NCBI GenBank assembly: GCA_965230795.1
Contig: OZ246020.1
Coordinates: 3,472,001-3,536,000, forward strand
Reading direction: 5' to 3'
Origin: PZPK01 sp965230795
Lineage (GTDB): Bacteria > Pseudomonadota > Gammaproteobacteria > Pseudomonadales > Oleiphilaceae
DNA length: 64,000 nucleotides
Position numbers and translations under genes: made by a program. Below are positions 1 through 9,150 of this stretch, one piece after another. The notes beneath the pieces were generated by a model, which did not search any database, was not told the DNA's origin, and saw nothing but the letters and a program-made list of their open reading frames with translations. The first letter of the stretch is position 1. Every line of letters starts with the position of its first letter.

Positions 1-421
1 CAAACAGCCTCGACAGGCTGTCTGTATGCTGCGCATGGATCTGATAATTATCATAGTCCGGATGACTGCGGTCGTAGCTCAACTGCAAACCTGCTGGTGA
101 AAACGGGCCGCAGGCCATCATATGTTCGGTTGCTTCGGAGAGCGTTCGGGCCGTGGAAGAAATGGTCAGAATCTCGTTGATTGCCTCATCGTTAAACACC
201 TGCATGATGGGGAAGATGGTGGTAATCGGTAACTGCCCGACGAAGTAATTCAGGATTTTCGCGGCTTTACTCAGGCGTATTCCCGGCGCGTTCTCCAGAT
301 CGATGTTTTCTGCGTGCAATATGCTGTCTACCGATACACCGTTCAGGGCTGCCGCGCGCACCAGACCCTGAACAAAAGGGTTGGGTAGCAGTGGATCCGC
401 GGGTATCAGGTCATCCGACAT
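1..421 (-). CDS. AraC-family regulator, N-terminal part (runs off window)
   Basis: Reading the - strand from an ATG at 421 gives about 140 uninterrupted residues beginning MSDDLIPADPLLPNPF, with no stop before the window edge. The pattern (a short tail, then a helix with VRAAALNGVS, later SKAAKILNYFV and a TTIFPIMQ segment) matches the arabinose_bd-type N-terminal domain of AraC regulators related to OruR. The C-terminal helix-turn-helix would lie outside the window, so the family is inferred from the N-terminus only. It is divergent from the SEC-C/2OG gene at 654, with 232 bases between them. The effector is unknown. Confidence 0.6.
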   Translation of the reverse strand, partial: MSDDLIPADPLLPNPFVQGLVRAAALNGVSVDSILHAENIDLENAPGIRLSKAAKILNYFVGQLPITTIFPIMQVFNDEAINEILTISSTARTLSEATEHMMACGPFSPAGLQLSYDRSHPDYDNYQIHAQHTDSLSRLF

Positions 422-653
422 AAACGATTGATGCAGGCCTTGTGTTTCGGGTTTGAGGGAAGACGCATATATACCACGTCGCGTCAGGGATTCCTTGTGT
501 AAAAATCGAGTCCGTAACCCGGATCACATTTTCTCCTTTAGCAGCCTGCTTTGTCGCAATTTGGCATATTGTCGCCATTCTGATCCTATTTTCCGCCAAG
601 GCCTCTCTTTAGGCTTTCTGTCAATTCACTTCATTGATCAGGGAGTCGGTGCC

Positions 654-1433
654 ATGCATCATCTTCATTCGGCCAGCCAAGGGCAGAATACCGGGAAACA
701 CGGCGTTCACTATGTGCCCACCTTTCACTTTGATCCTGCCAAAGCCTGCTATTGCGGATCGGGCAAGGCCTTTGGACATTGCTGCGGTAACCAGCATGTG
801 GATCGAGCAACGCCCAGGGGCATCGTCATTCACAGACAGTTTTTGTCTGATGCCGAATGTAAACGTTTTCTGCGCTTTGCCTGCAAACAGAAACGCACGC
901 CACTGAGTGTGGTGGATTCACACAAAAATCAGGAAAAGCGAACGGTCCATAAACAGGACAGTCTTCGCGTGACCCAGCAGGTACTGCTTGGCAGAAAACA
1001 GCAACAGGCCAACACCTGGTTTCACACCGCATGTTCAAAAGTGCTGGCAAAGGTCTCGCAGCGCAGGGCGCAATGGTATGAGTCCCCTCACCTGCTTCGC
1101 TATGGCCCTGGCGGCAAATACGATATCCACGCCGATGGTGAACATTTCGACTTTGAGACCCGACAGTTCTACCGTTTTATTGATCGCGACTTCAGTATGC
1201 TCATCTACCTGAACGACGATTTCAGTGGCGGAGTACTCAACTTTCCCTGGCTGAACTATCAATATCAGCCAGCCGCAGGCGATCTGGTCTGCTTTCCGTC
1301 GAACCATATTTTCACCCACGAATCGCTGCCCATCATTTCGGGGACCAAATATGCCCTGGTGAGCTGGGGTGCGTTTACGGATAGCCCTCGCGTCAGACAG
1401 CCTCGAAGTATGCTCGGCATCTGTCGGGACTGA
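654..1433 (+). CDS. SEC-C motif protein with 2OG-Fe(II) dioxygenase domain
   Basis: A 259-aa protein. I take the ATG at 654 because a GGGAG lies 8 bases upstream; the longer open frame from 453 has no such site. Near residue 32 there is a compact SEC-C zinc motif (CYCGSGKAFGHCCG). The rest fits a prolyl-4-hydroxylase-like 2-oxoglutarate/Fe(II) dioxygenase: an HAD motif (first His and Asp ligands) inside YDIHADGEHF, a distal His in NHIFTHES, then SGTKYALVSW, where a basic residue would bind 2-oxoglutarate. Such enzymes hydroxylate a protein side chain, often Pro, using O2. The substrate here is unknown. SEC-C usually mediates a protein or ribosome contact, so a translation-linked target is possible (inference). 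Confidence 0.72.
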   Translation: MHHLHSASQGQNTGKHGVHYVPTFHFDPAKACYCGSGKAFGHCCGNQHVDRATPRGIVIHRQFLSDAECKRFLRFACKQKRTPLSVVDSHKNQEKRTVHKQDSLRVTQQVLLGRKQQQANTWFHTACSKVLAKVSQRRAQWYESPHLLRYGPGGKYDIHADGEHFDFETRQFYRFIDRDFSMLIYLNDDFSGGVLNFPWLNYQYQPAAGDLVCFPSNHIFTHESLPIISGTKYALVSWGAFTDSPRVRQPRSMLGICRD

Positions 1434-1537
1434 CAGCTCATCCGCTTGGACTTTTCGCATCGCATTGAGATCTGAACACAGCCACTGAAGGGCATACCTG
1501 TTACACTGCGCCTTGTTTTGAAAAGCGATGCAGAGCC

Positions 1538-2230
1538 GTGTTGTATATTCTCGCCCTACTCATCATTTTACTGCTGGTTTATGGCCCCAATTTGTGGATC
1601 CGTTATGTGATGCGCAAGCATGGCGATACGCTTCAGGATTTGCCCGGTACCGGTGGTGAGTTGGCTCAGCATCTGATCAAACGCTTCGAGCTGAAGGATG
1701 TTGCGGTCGAAGCCACCGATGCCGGAGACCATTATGATCCGCGCGACAAGCGGGTGCGCTTGTCGGCCGACAATCTCAACGGCCGCTCACTCACCGCAGT
1801 GGCCGTGGCAGCACATGAAGTCGGGCATGCCATCCAGTATCATCGTCAGGAAAACATTACCCATCTGCGCCAACGCTTCTCTCCCCTCGCAATGGTGATT
1901 CAGAAGATTGCGGTGGGAATCCTGTTTGCCGCGCCCATCATTGCCGCGATATTTAAAGTCCCCCAGGTTGCACTGGTGACTGCCCTGGCGGGCGTCGTTG
2001 CCATGCTGGCATCGGTATGTATTCAATTTATCATCTTGCCCATGGAATGGGATGCCAGCTTTAACAAAGCCTTGCCGATTCTGGTCAAGGGTGAATACAT
2101 CAAACCCGAGCACTATCCTGCTGCCCGAAGTGTGTTGAAAGCGGCGGCTTTCACCTATGTGGCTGCGGCCTTATTGGATATTGTGCGTTTCGGCCGCTGG
2201 CTGGCCATTCTCAGAGGCGCCATTCGCTAG
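1538..2230 (+). CDS. YugP-type neutral zinc metallopeptidase, membrane-bound
   Basis: 230 aa. It opens with a hydrophobic segment (YILALLIILLLVYGPNLW) and carries the gluzincin motif HEVGHAIQ near residue 92, preceded by a DHYDPRDKRVRLS stretch typical of the Zn_peptidase_2/YugP family. Two further hydrophobic segments follow around residues 125-170, and a C-terminal LKAAAFTYVAAAL segment completes the usual layout. The start is GTG at 1538 (TTG at 1541 is equally possible) and the ribosome site is weak. Family members are inner-membrane proteins of unknown substrate. Only 67 bases separate it from the DUF2167 gene, so co-transcription is likely. Confidence 0.85.
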   Translation: MLYILALLIILLLVYGPNLWIRYVMRKHGDTLQDLPGTGGELAQHLIKRFELKDVAVEATDAGDHYDPRDKRVRLSADNLNGRSLTAVAVAAHEVGHAIQYHRQENITHLRQRFSPLAMVIQKIAVGILFAAPIIAAIFKVPQVALVTALAGVVAMLASVCIQFIILPMEWDASFNKALPILVKGEYIKPEHYPAARSVLKAAAFTYVAAALLDIVRFGRWLAILRGAIR

Positions 2231-2297
2231 ATACAAACCGAGTCGGTCATCGACTCTCCCCCGGAAGGGAATACTCAAGCAACAAAAAGGAAACACC

Positions 2298-3221
2298 ATG
2301 AAAACACCTCATCTCCTTACCGCCTTTATATTGGCCATGATCGCCAGTCTTAGTCTGGCCAATACGCCAAGCGACAGTGACTTCATGCCGGAAGCCGAAT
2401 TGACCGAGGAACAACAGGCCTATCTGAGCTGGGCCCAGGATTTTCACAGCCGGCTCAACTTTCAGCATGGCGAGATTGCCTTGCCGAATGGCGTGGCAAC
2501 GCTGAACGTACCTGACACTTTCTATTATCTCTCACCGGAAGATGCTGATCGAGTATTGGTAGAAGCCTGGGGCAATCCTCCAGGAGACAAAACTTTAGGA
2601 ATGCTGTTCCCCAGCGAGCTATCACCTCTCGATCCCGATGCCTGGGGCGTAACCATTGAGTACCAGGAAGATGGCTATGTCTCAGATGAAGACGCCGCGG
2701 AATTGGACTACAGCGATTTGCTCGCGCAAATGCAGGACGAAACGCGTGCCGCCAACCCGGAACGTCTGGAAGCCGGCTACCCCTCGATCGAACTGATGGG
2801 CTGGGCGGCCCAGCCCCACTATGATGCTGGCACGCACAAAATGTACTGGGCAAAAGAAATCAGGTTTGGTGATGATCCCCAACATACTCTGAACTACAAC
2901 ATCCGGGCACTGGGAAGACAGGGTGTTCTGGTGCTGAATTTCATTGCCGGCATGGAGCAGCTGCCTGAAATTGAGAACAACCTGGATAGCGTGTTGAATA
3001 TGGCGGAATTCGATGCCGGCCATCGCTACGAAGAGTTTGATCCGGAGATTGATCAAGTGGCGGCCTATGGCATTGGCGCCCTGGTCGCAGGCAAAGTGGC
3101 GGCAAAAACCGGCTTTCTCGCTGCCGCCATCCTGTTCCTGAAAAAGTTTGGCATCGTCATTCTGGCGGGTGTTGCAGCTCTGGCGGGTAAATTATTCAGG
3201 AAAAAGAAGACGGCCGAGTAG
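2298..3221 (+). CDS. DUF2167 membrane-anchored protein
   Basis: 307 aa from the ATG at 2298, which has AAAGGA just upstream; the extra in-frame residues from 2157 overlap the preceding gene and are not needed. An N-terminal signal peptide ends near SLANT. The body has the DUF2167 hallmarks: LPNGVATLNVPDTFYYL, LVEAWGNPPG, TLGMLFPS, then WGVTIEYQEDGYVSD. A C-terminal hydrophobic stretch (ILFLKKFGIVILAGVAALAG) followed by Lys/Arg anchors it, so most of the protein should face the periplasm. No function is established for the family. Confidence 0.85.
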   Translation: MKTPHLLTAFILAMIASLSLANTPSDSDFMPEAELTEEQQAYLSWAQDFHSRLNFQHGEIALPNGVATLNVPDTFYYLSPEDADRVLVEAWGNPPGDKTLGMLFPSELSPLDPDAWGVTIEYQEDGYVSDEDAAELDYSDLLAQMQDETRAANPERLEAGYPSIELMGWAAQPHYDAGTHKMYWAKEIRFGDDPQHTLNYNIRALGRQGVLVLNFIAGMEQLPEIENNLDSVLNMAEFDAGHRYEEFDPEIDQVAAYGIGALVAGKVAAKTGFLAAAILFLKKFGIVILAGVAALAGKLFRKKKTAE

Positions 3222-3229
3222 CGCACTGG

Positions 3230-3283
3230 GGAACAGATAACTGCATTGATCTCCGAACGAATGTGATTGCTTTTATCTGTTCC
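3230..3283 (+). terminator. Inverted repeat downstream of the DUF2167 gene
   Basis: GGAACAGATAA (3230-3240) is repeated as its exact reverse complement at 3273-3283, with a 32-base loop. It begins 9 bases after the DUF2167 stop and is followed by a pyrimidine-rich stretch. It could be a terminator or an mRNA 3' stabiliser; the loop is long for an intrinsic terminator. The rest of the 353-base gap up to 3574 holds no convincing gene. Confidence 0.4.
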
Positions 3284-3574
3284 GCCTTTCTTGCTTAACG
3301 AACAGCCGGTAGCCAATGCCCGAATCTGCCACCGGCTTTCCTATGTCACCTATTTCTTCTGGGCATTAGTCGCCCGGTTATTTAATCCGTTATACATTCC
3401 GGCCTGGATAGAGGACCGTAATTGGGGCGCCCGAAACACTGGCGCTGGCCCTAAATTGATTCGTATCAAGCCACCTTTGTTCTCCATACCGATAACCCTG
3501 CTTATTGCAGGCCTTCTACTATACTCAGTTGCTAAATTCCCCGTTTCGAGTCTTACTTGTGAGGAGAACTCGCA

Positions 3575-5212
3575 GTGTTGCAGCACCTCAGAAAAATCAG
3601 GATTTCCGCCCGTCTTAATCTGATTCTCGCTTTGGTTATTGTCAGTTTCGGCATTCTGGTCTGGATGGAAAGCCGCACCATGACCGACGCCCTGCTGACT
3701 AACAAACAGAACATCCCCAAAAGCGTGGTGGAGTTGGCGATCGGTATTGCCGAACATCACCACAAACAGGTTCAGGCCGGCCAAGTTTCAGAAGAAAACG
3801 CCAAACAACAGGCACTCGCGCAGATCAAATCCTTACGTTACAGCGGTTCGGAATATCTCTGGGTAAATGACATGAACCAGGTGGTCCTGATGCACCCCAT
3901 CAAACCCCAACTGGATGGCAAGGATCTCACCGATCTGCAGGACCCCAATGGCAAATACCTGTTTCGAGAGTTCGTCACAGTGGTCAAAAACGATGGCGAA
4001 GGTTTTGTCGATTATCTCTGGCCCAAGCCCGGTTCGGAAGACCCGGTACCCAAAATCAGTTTCGTCAAAGGATTTCAGCCCTGGGGCTGGGTGATCGGTT
4101 CGGGCCTGTATATCGATGATGTGCATGCCACCATTCGTTCGCTGGTTATCGGGGATTTGGCGTCCATTACGATCTTCGCGCTGGTGATTTTCGGTGCCCT
4201 GTACCTGGTCAATATCAGTATCACGCATCCCCTGAAGCAAACCATCGAGCGCATGAAAGATATTGCCTCCGGCGGCGGTGACCTCACACAGCAATTACCC
4301 GAAGAGGGCGACGACGATATCAGGGAACTTGCCACTCACTTCAATGCTTTCATGGAAAAACTGAAGACCATGCTTGGCAATATCAACGCCTCCATTGAAC
4401 AGCTGTCCACCTCGGCGTCCGCCCTGTCGGACGCCGCCAATTCCAGCGTCCATTGTGCCGACGAACAACAAAGCGAGACCGATCAGGCGGCAAGTGCTGT
4501 CAGTGAATTGTCTGCCTCTGCAGATGAAATCGCACGCAACGCCGAACAGGCATCGGAGAGTTCGCAGGAAGCCACCAAGGAAACCCAGAACGGCTTGGGT
4601 GTCGTAGAGGCTTCAGCCCGGAATATCAGCGAACTGGCGCAAACCATGAATTCCTCGCGCGACACCATCAACGAGCTGAAACAGGAAACGGAAAATATCG
4701 GTTCCTTGCTGACGGTGATCCAGGGTATCGCCGAGCAAACCAATCTGCTGGCCTTGAACGCGGCTATCGAAGCGGCCCGGGCCGGCGAACAGGGTCGTGG
4801 TTTTGCCGTGGTGGCCGACGAGGTTCGCACCCTGGCCGGTAAAACCCAGCAGGCGACAGAAGAAATCGATCATATGATTTCAAAACTGCAGCAGGGTGCC
4901 ACGTCGGCCGTGGATGCGATGGAGATCAGCACCAGCAAAACCGAAGAATCAACGCGACTGGCCGAAGACGCCAAAGTGGCGCTCAACGCCATCTCCGACG
5001 CAATCAATCGAATCAACGAAATGAACTACCAGATCGCCACCGCCTCGGAAGAGCAAAGTCAGGTCTCGGCGAACATCCACAGCAGTGTGACCAATATCGT
5101 GTCGAGCACCCAACAAAACGCCAGCAATATCCGCCAGGTACAGGAATCGAGCACGGGTATCGAATCGGTACGGTCAAATCTTCAAGAGCTGGTGGGTCAG
5201 TTCAAGCTCTGA
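3575..5212 (+). CDS. Methyl-accepting chemotaxis protein with sCache sensor
   Basis: 545 aa. The GTG start at 3575 has GAGGAG 8 bases upstream. Order of parts: first membrane segment (residues about 12-28), periplasmic sCache_2-like domain (about 30-190, with SGSEYLWVND and WGWVIGSGLYIDD signatures), second membrane segment (about 192-212), HAMP (about 213-267), then a long coiled coil with the CheA/CheW hairpin tip EQTNLLALNAAIEAARAGE. sCache domains of this kind often bind small organic acids, but the ligand cannot be read here. There is no obvious CheB/CheR-binding pentapeptide at the end (SNLQELVGQFKL). Confidence 0.92.
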   Translation: MLQHLRKIRISARLNLILALVIVSFGILVWMESRTMTDALLTNKQNIPKSVVELAIGIAEHHHKQVQAGQVSEENAKQQALAQIKSLRYSGSEYLWVNDMNQVVLMHPIKPQLDGKDLTDLQDPNGKYLFREFVTVVKNDGEGFVDYLWPKPGSEDPVPKISFVKGFQPWGWVIGSGLYIDDVHATIRSLVIGDLASITIFALVIFGALYLVNISITHPLKQTIERMKDIASGGGDLTQQLPEEGDDDIRELATHFNAFMEKLKTMLGNINASIEQLSTSASALSDAANSSVHCADEQQSETDQAASAVSELSASADEIARNAEQASESSQEATKETQNGLGVVEASARNISELAQTMNSSRDTINELKQETENIGSLLTVIQGIAEQTNLLALNAAIEAARAGEQGRGFAVVADEVRTLAGKTQQATEEIDHMISKLQQGATSAVDAMEISTSKTEESTRLAEDAKVALNAISDAINRINEMNYQIATASEEQSQVSANIHSSVTNIVSSTQQNASNIRQVQESSTGIESVRSNLQELVGQFKL

Positions 5213-5229
5213 GTTCAGCGCATGGTGAA

Positions 5230-5967
5230 TTACGCCGGTCTTGGCACTGGGCGACGCTCGGCAAGGCAGACGTTATCGATACTGCGCTTTTCAGGTTGAT
5301 AGTGGTTCACCCGGTGTTCCGCCGGGTAGCCAATTGAGATCCCGCAAAGCAGCTTGTAATCCCCTTCGATCTGAAAACGTTTGCGAATGGGGCTGCCCCA
5401 GATGGCCAGCGCCGCCTGGGAGCAGGTTCCCAGTCCTTCCTCTACCGCCGCCAGCATCAACGACTGCATAAAGATACCTGCATCGAGGGCGCTATAACGC
5501 CCCAGTGTGTCGTTAACGAAGATAAAGATCGCCGCCGGCGCATCAAAAAATTCAAAGTTCCGCTGCATCTGCCGGTTCCTCCCTTCCTTGTCATGACGCT
5601 CAATACCGAGCGATTCATACAGGCCCATACCACAATCGAACTTCCGCTGATGTAGCTCTGCGGGATATTTCACATCCGGATTGTAGTCGCCATCCGGTAG
5701 CACCTTACCTGTTAGCCCATGCCATACCTTAAGCGGCAGCGGTAAGCCTTTCACCTTGCTGGCTTTCTCGTACTTGGCGCTCAGTTCCTGACGTATTGCC
5801 TGACAGGTCTGCCCTGTTGCCACAGCGATACGATAGGGCTGGGCATTGGAGCCGCTTGGGGATTGCAGGGCCGATTCAATCACACCTTCCAATACCTCGG
5901 GAGCAATATCCCGATCTGAAAACTGGCGAATACTGCGTCGGGCGTAGAGCGCTTCACGTACATTCAT
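5230..5967 (-). CDS. Nitroreductase-family flavoprotein
   Basis: 245 aa, ATG at 5967 with AGAGGTAA upstream. The N-terminus (VREALYARRSIRQFSDRDI) is the classic FMN-binding start of nitroreductases, followed by SPSGSNAQPYRIAV and, near the C-terminus, GLGTCSQAALAIWG and a GISIGYP flavin contact. It should be a dimeric FMN enzyme using NAD(P)H to reduce nitroaromatics, quinones or enones. It is divergent from the LysR gene at 6147 and the shared intergenic region holds a perfect inverted repeat (6062-6098), so LysR control is likely. Confidence 0.85.
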   Translation of the reverse strand: MNVREALYARRSIRQFSDRDIAPEVLEGVIESALQSPSGSNAQPYRIAVATGQTCQAIRQELSAKYEKASKVKGLPLPLKVWHGLTGKVLPDGDYNPDVKYPAELHQRKFDCGMGLYESLGIERHDKEGRNRQMQRNFEFFDAPAAIFIFVNDTLGRYSALDAGIFMQSLMLAAVEEGLGTCSQAALAIWGSPIRKRFQIEGDYKLLCGISIGYPAEHRVNHYQPEKRSIDNVCLAERRPVPRPA

Positions 5968-6061
5968 CGACTGTTACCTCTGATATCTCTGCTGATAATT
6001 GCTCATTAGGCTTTTGAGTCGATTCTAAAGATTGCTAAAAATGGGATATATAGTAATTTAT

Positions 6062-6098
6062 TAAAGATATTATTGCGCTTTATGCAATAATATCTTTA
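6062..6098. promoter_or_regulatory. Perfect 15-bp inverted repeat, likely LysR operator
   Basis: TAAAGATATTATTGC (6062-6076) and its exact reverse complement (6084-6098) flank a 7-base spacer. The site lies between the divergent nitroreductase (start 5967) and LysR (start 6147) genes and contains the T-N11-A symmetry expected of LysR-type recognition sites. The AT-rich arms differ from the surrounding coding composition. The operator role is inferred from position and symmetry. Confidence 0.6.
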
Positions 6099-6146
6099 GA
6101 CGCTTTCTCTGTGCCAGGCACGAACACGACAATGGGCTCCCGGACC

Positions 6147-7028
6147 ATGGACCGTATCGAAGATCACGAGCTATTCACCTGCATTATTGATCATCGCAGC
6201 TTCGTCAAAGCCTCTGAACATCTGCGAATCAGCCCCTCTGCTGTCAGTCGTCAACTACAGAAAATCGAAAAAACACTCGGGGTCACACTCCTCCATCGGA
6301 CGACACGAAGCCTCTCGCTCACCGAGGAAGGCAAACTGTTCTACGAATCCTGCCGACGAATTGATGAAGAAAAACGCAATATTCGGCACAGATTGCTGGA
6401 CCTGAAAGCAAAGCCGGCCGGTCATTTGAAACTCACCGCAACCCCCGCTTTTGCCTATGCGCAACTGGTCGATGCCATGGCTGCTTTCCAGGATGAATAT
6501 CCCGATATTCATGTGGAACTGGAGGTCTCTGACAAACAGCTGGATCTGGTCGAGGAGGGTATTGATTTAGCGATCCGTATTGGCAAGCTGCAGGATTCAC
6601 GACTGAAGTGCAGGCGCTTGCTACGCTCGCGACTCATTCCCTGCGCCAGCCCCGCCTACCTCGCGCGTTATGGCGAACCGGAACAGCTTGCCGACCTGAA
6701 GCAACACAGACTTGTCAGCATCAATCATCTGCCCCAGATCGAAAAACGCCAGCAGTTGCTGCTGGCGGACATTGGCATTGAGAACAAGGATATCAGCCTG
6801 AAAGTCAATGATGTGCTGTCTTTGTATCGCGCAGTGTTGGCGGGCATGGGGATCAGTTTTTTGCCTCACTACCTGATACAGGCAGATCTTGAAGCACAGC
6901 AGCTGGTGGAGCTGCTGCCACAGCAGGCGCGAATGCTCCATGAGGTTTATGTACTCTTTGTACAGAGTGAATATATGCCAGTGAAGACACGCGTGTTTCT
7001 GGATTTTCTGCAGAACTATTTTCAATAG
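6147..7028 (+). CDS. LysR-family transcriptional regulator
   Basis: 293 aa from the ATG at 6147 (MDRIEDHELF), the usual family start; GTG 6111 and ATG 6132 are in-frame alternatives. The N-terminal winged HTH is clear (FVKASEHLRISPSAVSRQLQ, then LHRTTRSLSLTEEG), followed by a substrate-binding domain (HLKLTATPAFAYAQL; DLAIRIGKLQDSRL). It belongs to the large CrgA/DmlR-like group. It probably controls the divergent nitroreductase and itself through the inverted repeat at 6062-6098. Confidence 0.9.
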   Translation: MDRIEDHELFTCIIDHRSFVKASEHLRISPSAVSRQLQKIEKTLGVTLLHRTTRSLSLTEEGKLFYESCRRIDEEKRNIRHRLLDLKAKPAGHLKLTATPAFAYAQLVDAMAAFQDEYPDIHVELEVSDKQLDLVEEGIDLAIRIGKLQDSRLKCRRLLRSRLIPCASPAYLARYGEPEQLADLKQHRLVSINHLPQIEKRQQLLLADIGIENKDISLKVNDVLSLYRAVLAGMGISFLPHYLIQADLEAQQLVELLPQQARMLHEVYVLFVQSEYMPVKTRVFLDFLQNYFQ

Positions 7029-7045
7029 CCCCTGGCGCTATCTGG

Positions 7046-7852
7046 CTAGTTGAAGTACTTCTCTGCCAGGTCATCTAGTGTGTTTTTACGCAATTCCGCA
7101 ATCGTATCCCAGATTTGTTCGCTAAGCTCAGGATGCTGCGCCTTAAATTGATGGGAAATCATCAGGTAGTAGGCTTTGTTCTTCAAGGGTGGTTCCAGCT
7201 TTCTGATCTTTGAAAACTGACCCTGTTTTACCCGCAGATAGTAGTCTCCCGTGACATCTTGCAAGGCCGCACCGGACACCCTACCCGCAAGCACTTTCTT
7301 GAGATTCAATTCGGTGGAATGTGCCTCTTCCACATTAATCCCCATCTTTCTCAGGTCACCGACAATCGAGTAGCCGGCAGGCGCGCCGATATTTCCCTTA
7401 AGGTCCGAGAAGCGCTGACCATCCCAGGACAGGGAGGCACTATCTCGTGCATAAATGGAATAGGCAATATTGGTTAGACGACGACTTGTATCAATCTCTC
7501 CATCTACGCGTGGGTAAGCACCGATGGTCTCGCGCTCCGGTTTATAGGATGCATTGAAAATACCATCTACAAAGCCCGACTCCAAAGACGACAGGCAGCG
7601 CTTCCAGGGGTAGCGCTTTAACTCAACTTTCAGTTCAGGAATATGGTTTTCCAGGCTCTGCACCAGCTCAACTGCGGCGCCGGGTTTCTCCTCAAGAACG
7701 CGCGGTCCCTCACCCATGTAATAGGGGAACTGGATCTTGTCTTCATAGGCGACGGTGAATACCGTTTCCGCTGTAGCGAACGCACTGACAACACACGCCA
7801 AGACAAGCAAGATGCGAAGTAAAATAAACAACTCCTGATTCGTCGGAAACAA
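7046..7852 (-). CDS. Periplasmic solute-binding protein, SBP_bac_3-like, stand-alone
   Basis: About 268 aa, with a hydrophobic N-terminal segment (ILLRILLVLACVVSAFA) and cleavage expected near TAET. FTVAYEDKIQFPYYMGEG, then ELVQSLENHIPELKVELKRYPW and a FVDGIFNASYKPER segment, follow the family 3 (PBPb) fold. No ABC permease or ATPase is nearby, and it converges on the LysR gene. The start is uncertain: the open frame begins at TTG 7852, with an AGGAG a little downstream and no ATG in frame. It is one of three such orphan proteins in the window. Ligand unknown. Confidence 0.7.
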   Translation of the reverse strand: MFPTNQELFILLRILLVLACVVSAFATAETVFTVAYEDKIQFPYYMGEGPRVLEEKPGAAVELVQSLENHIPELKVELKRYPWKRCLSSLESGFVDGIFNASYKPERETIGAYPRVDGEIDTSRRLTNIAYSIYARDSASLSWDGQRFSDLKGNIGAPAGYSIVGDLRKMGINVEEAHSTELNLKKVLAGRVSGAALQDVTGDYYLRVKQGQFSKIRKLEPPLKNKAYYLMISHQFKAQHPELSEQIWDTIAELRKNTLDDLAEKYFN

Positions 7853-8000
7853 TCATGATCAAGCGCGTAAGGGGCAACAACCTCTAACACGCTTCCGAAT
7901 AGCTATAAACAAGTATGGTTCAGGCGTCGCATTCTACAAGCCATGAATACAACAAGTGCTGGGTCAAAAAATAACGCGCAACATACAAGAAATTTACTAT

Positions 8001-9017
8001 TCATGGCCCACGAGGACATTCGCGTTGGATAAACGACACCGGAGTTTCGCCGGTCACGCGTTTGAAGCTGCGCCGAAAGGCTGCAACATCACTGAACCCT
8101 AACATGTGGCCGGTCAATTCCACTGTCATATTCGGATCCAAAAGATAGGTGCGCGCCAAATCCATTACGACGCTATCACGCAGATGCTGAAAGCTTTCTC
8201 CTTCCACCTTGAGTCGACGCAATAGCGTGCGCACACTCATATTAAGTTCGGCAGCCATTTCCTCACTACTCCAGAGTTTACCGGGATTACGACTGATCAT
8301 CTGCCGCACCCGCACACTCAAGTTCTGCTCATGCTGCATCTGGCGCAGCTCCGATTCGCATTGGGAAATCGCCTGAGCATGCAGCGCCGGATCGGCTACT
8401 GGTGAGGGTAAGGCCAACAGGGAACGCTTCAGTTGCAGGCGGGTATTGGGCGCATTGAAGCGCAGCGGCAGATCAAAATAGCGCTGATAACTCGAGGCGT
8501 AGTCCGGTGCCGGATAAACCCAATCGAGAGCACCCTGCAAGGACACAGCTCCGGTAAAAAACACCACAGCCGAATATACGGCGCTCATCACGGATTCATG
8601 CAGGAACTGACGAATCTCACCAAGGGGAATGGGTTCAAACAGGTCGATGCAAAAGCTGTCGCCATCAAGCCCGGCTTTCAGATCAACAAACTGGGCACGC
8701 AATCCACTGTAGCGGGCCAGACAATCGAGCGCTTCACCCAGGGTGGCAGCACTGAACGCCGCCACACCCAAAGGGCCATGACTGGAAAGATGCAAACGTC
8801 GTCCGACCGACAGTCCCAGGTCAGGTTCTTCAGACAAGCGCACGGCGTTGGCGAAAAGCTGACGCTGAACATCAAAGGGCACTTCCGCATCCAGCGCCAT
8901 CAGCTGGTCATAATCCAGTTTCGTGCCATAAAAAAACTCGGCGCAGTTGGTGTCGTCCAAACGCAGATGCCGGAACAGGATGCGGGCATAGGCCAGGGAA
9001 AGGTGTTCGTGTTGCAT
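8001..9017 (-). CDS. AraC-family regulator (arabinose_bd type)
   Basis: 338 aa from ATG 9017 (MQHEHLSLAYARILF); the open frame extends to 9170 but that part overlaps the divergent desaturase. The N-terminal effector domain (GLSVGRRLHLSSHGPLGVAA) resembles OruR/ArgR-like arabinose_bd regulators. The C-terminal double HTH shows MAAELNMSVRTLLRRLK and LGFSDVAAFRRSFKRVTGET. These regulators usually act on a neighbouring divergent operon, here the fatty-acid desaturase at 9151. Confidence 0.9.
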   Translation of the reverse strand: MQHEHLSLAYARILFRHLRLDDTNCAEFFYGTKLDYDQLMALDAEVPFDVQRQLFANAVRLSEEPDLGLSVGRRLHLSSHGPLGVAAFSAATLGEALDCLARYSGLRAQFVDLKAGLDGDSFCIDLFEPIPLGEIRQFLHESVMSAVYSAVVFFTGAVSLQGALDWVYPAPDYASSYQRYFDLPLRFNAPNTRLQLKRSLLALPSPVADPALHAQAISQCESELRQMQHEQNLSVRVRQMISRNPGKLWSSEEMAAELNMSVRTLLRRLKVEGESFQHLRDSVVMDLARTYLLDPNMTVELTGHMLGFSDVAAFRRSFKRVTGETPVSFIQRECPRGP

Positions 9018-9046
9018 GGGAGCAATATACTGTCCGCGCTTTAAGT

Positions 9047-9072
9047 TGTCACTATTTATCCCCCTAATGACA
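9047..9072. promoter_or_regulatory. TGTCA...TGACA inverted motif between AraC and desaturase genes
   Basis: TGTCACTATTTATC starts at 9047 and a reverse TGACA ends at 9072. It lies in the 133-base gap between divergent starts 9017 and 9151. It resembles the TGTC(G/A) motifs at 31671 and 54072 near other AraC-linked genes, so it is a candidate AraC operator. Confidence 0.35.
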
Positions 9073-9150
9073 TGAACGCGCCTGCTGCCAAATCGGCTTC
9101 GAGCGTAAGATATCCCGCTATGATTAGACGAACCATGGGAGCTTTTTACC

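Noticed and set aside
1787..2113. Antisense ORF over the zinc peptidase
   Set aside because: A shadow frame of a well-supported gene with no start signal.
3267..3623. A 118-aa + strand ORF between DUF2167 and the chemoreceptor
   Set aside because: It crosses the chemoreceptor start in another frame, has no ribosome site and no domain pattern.
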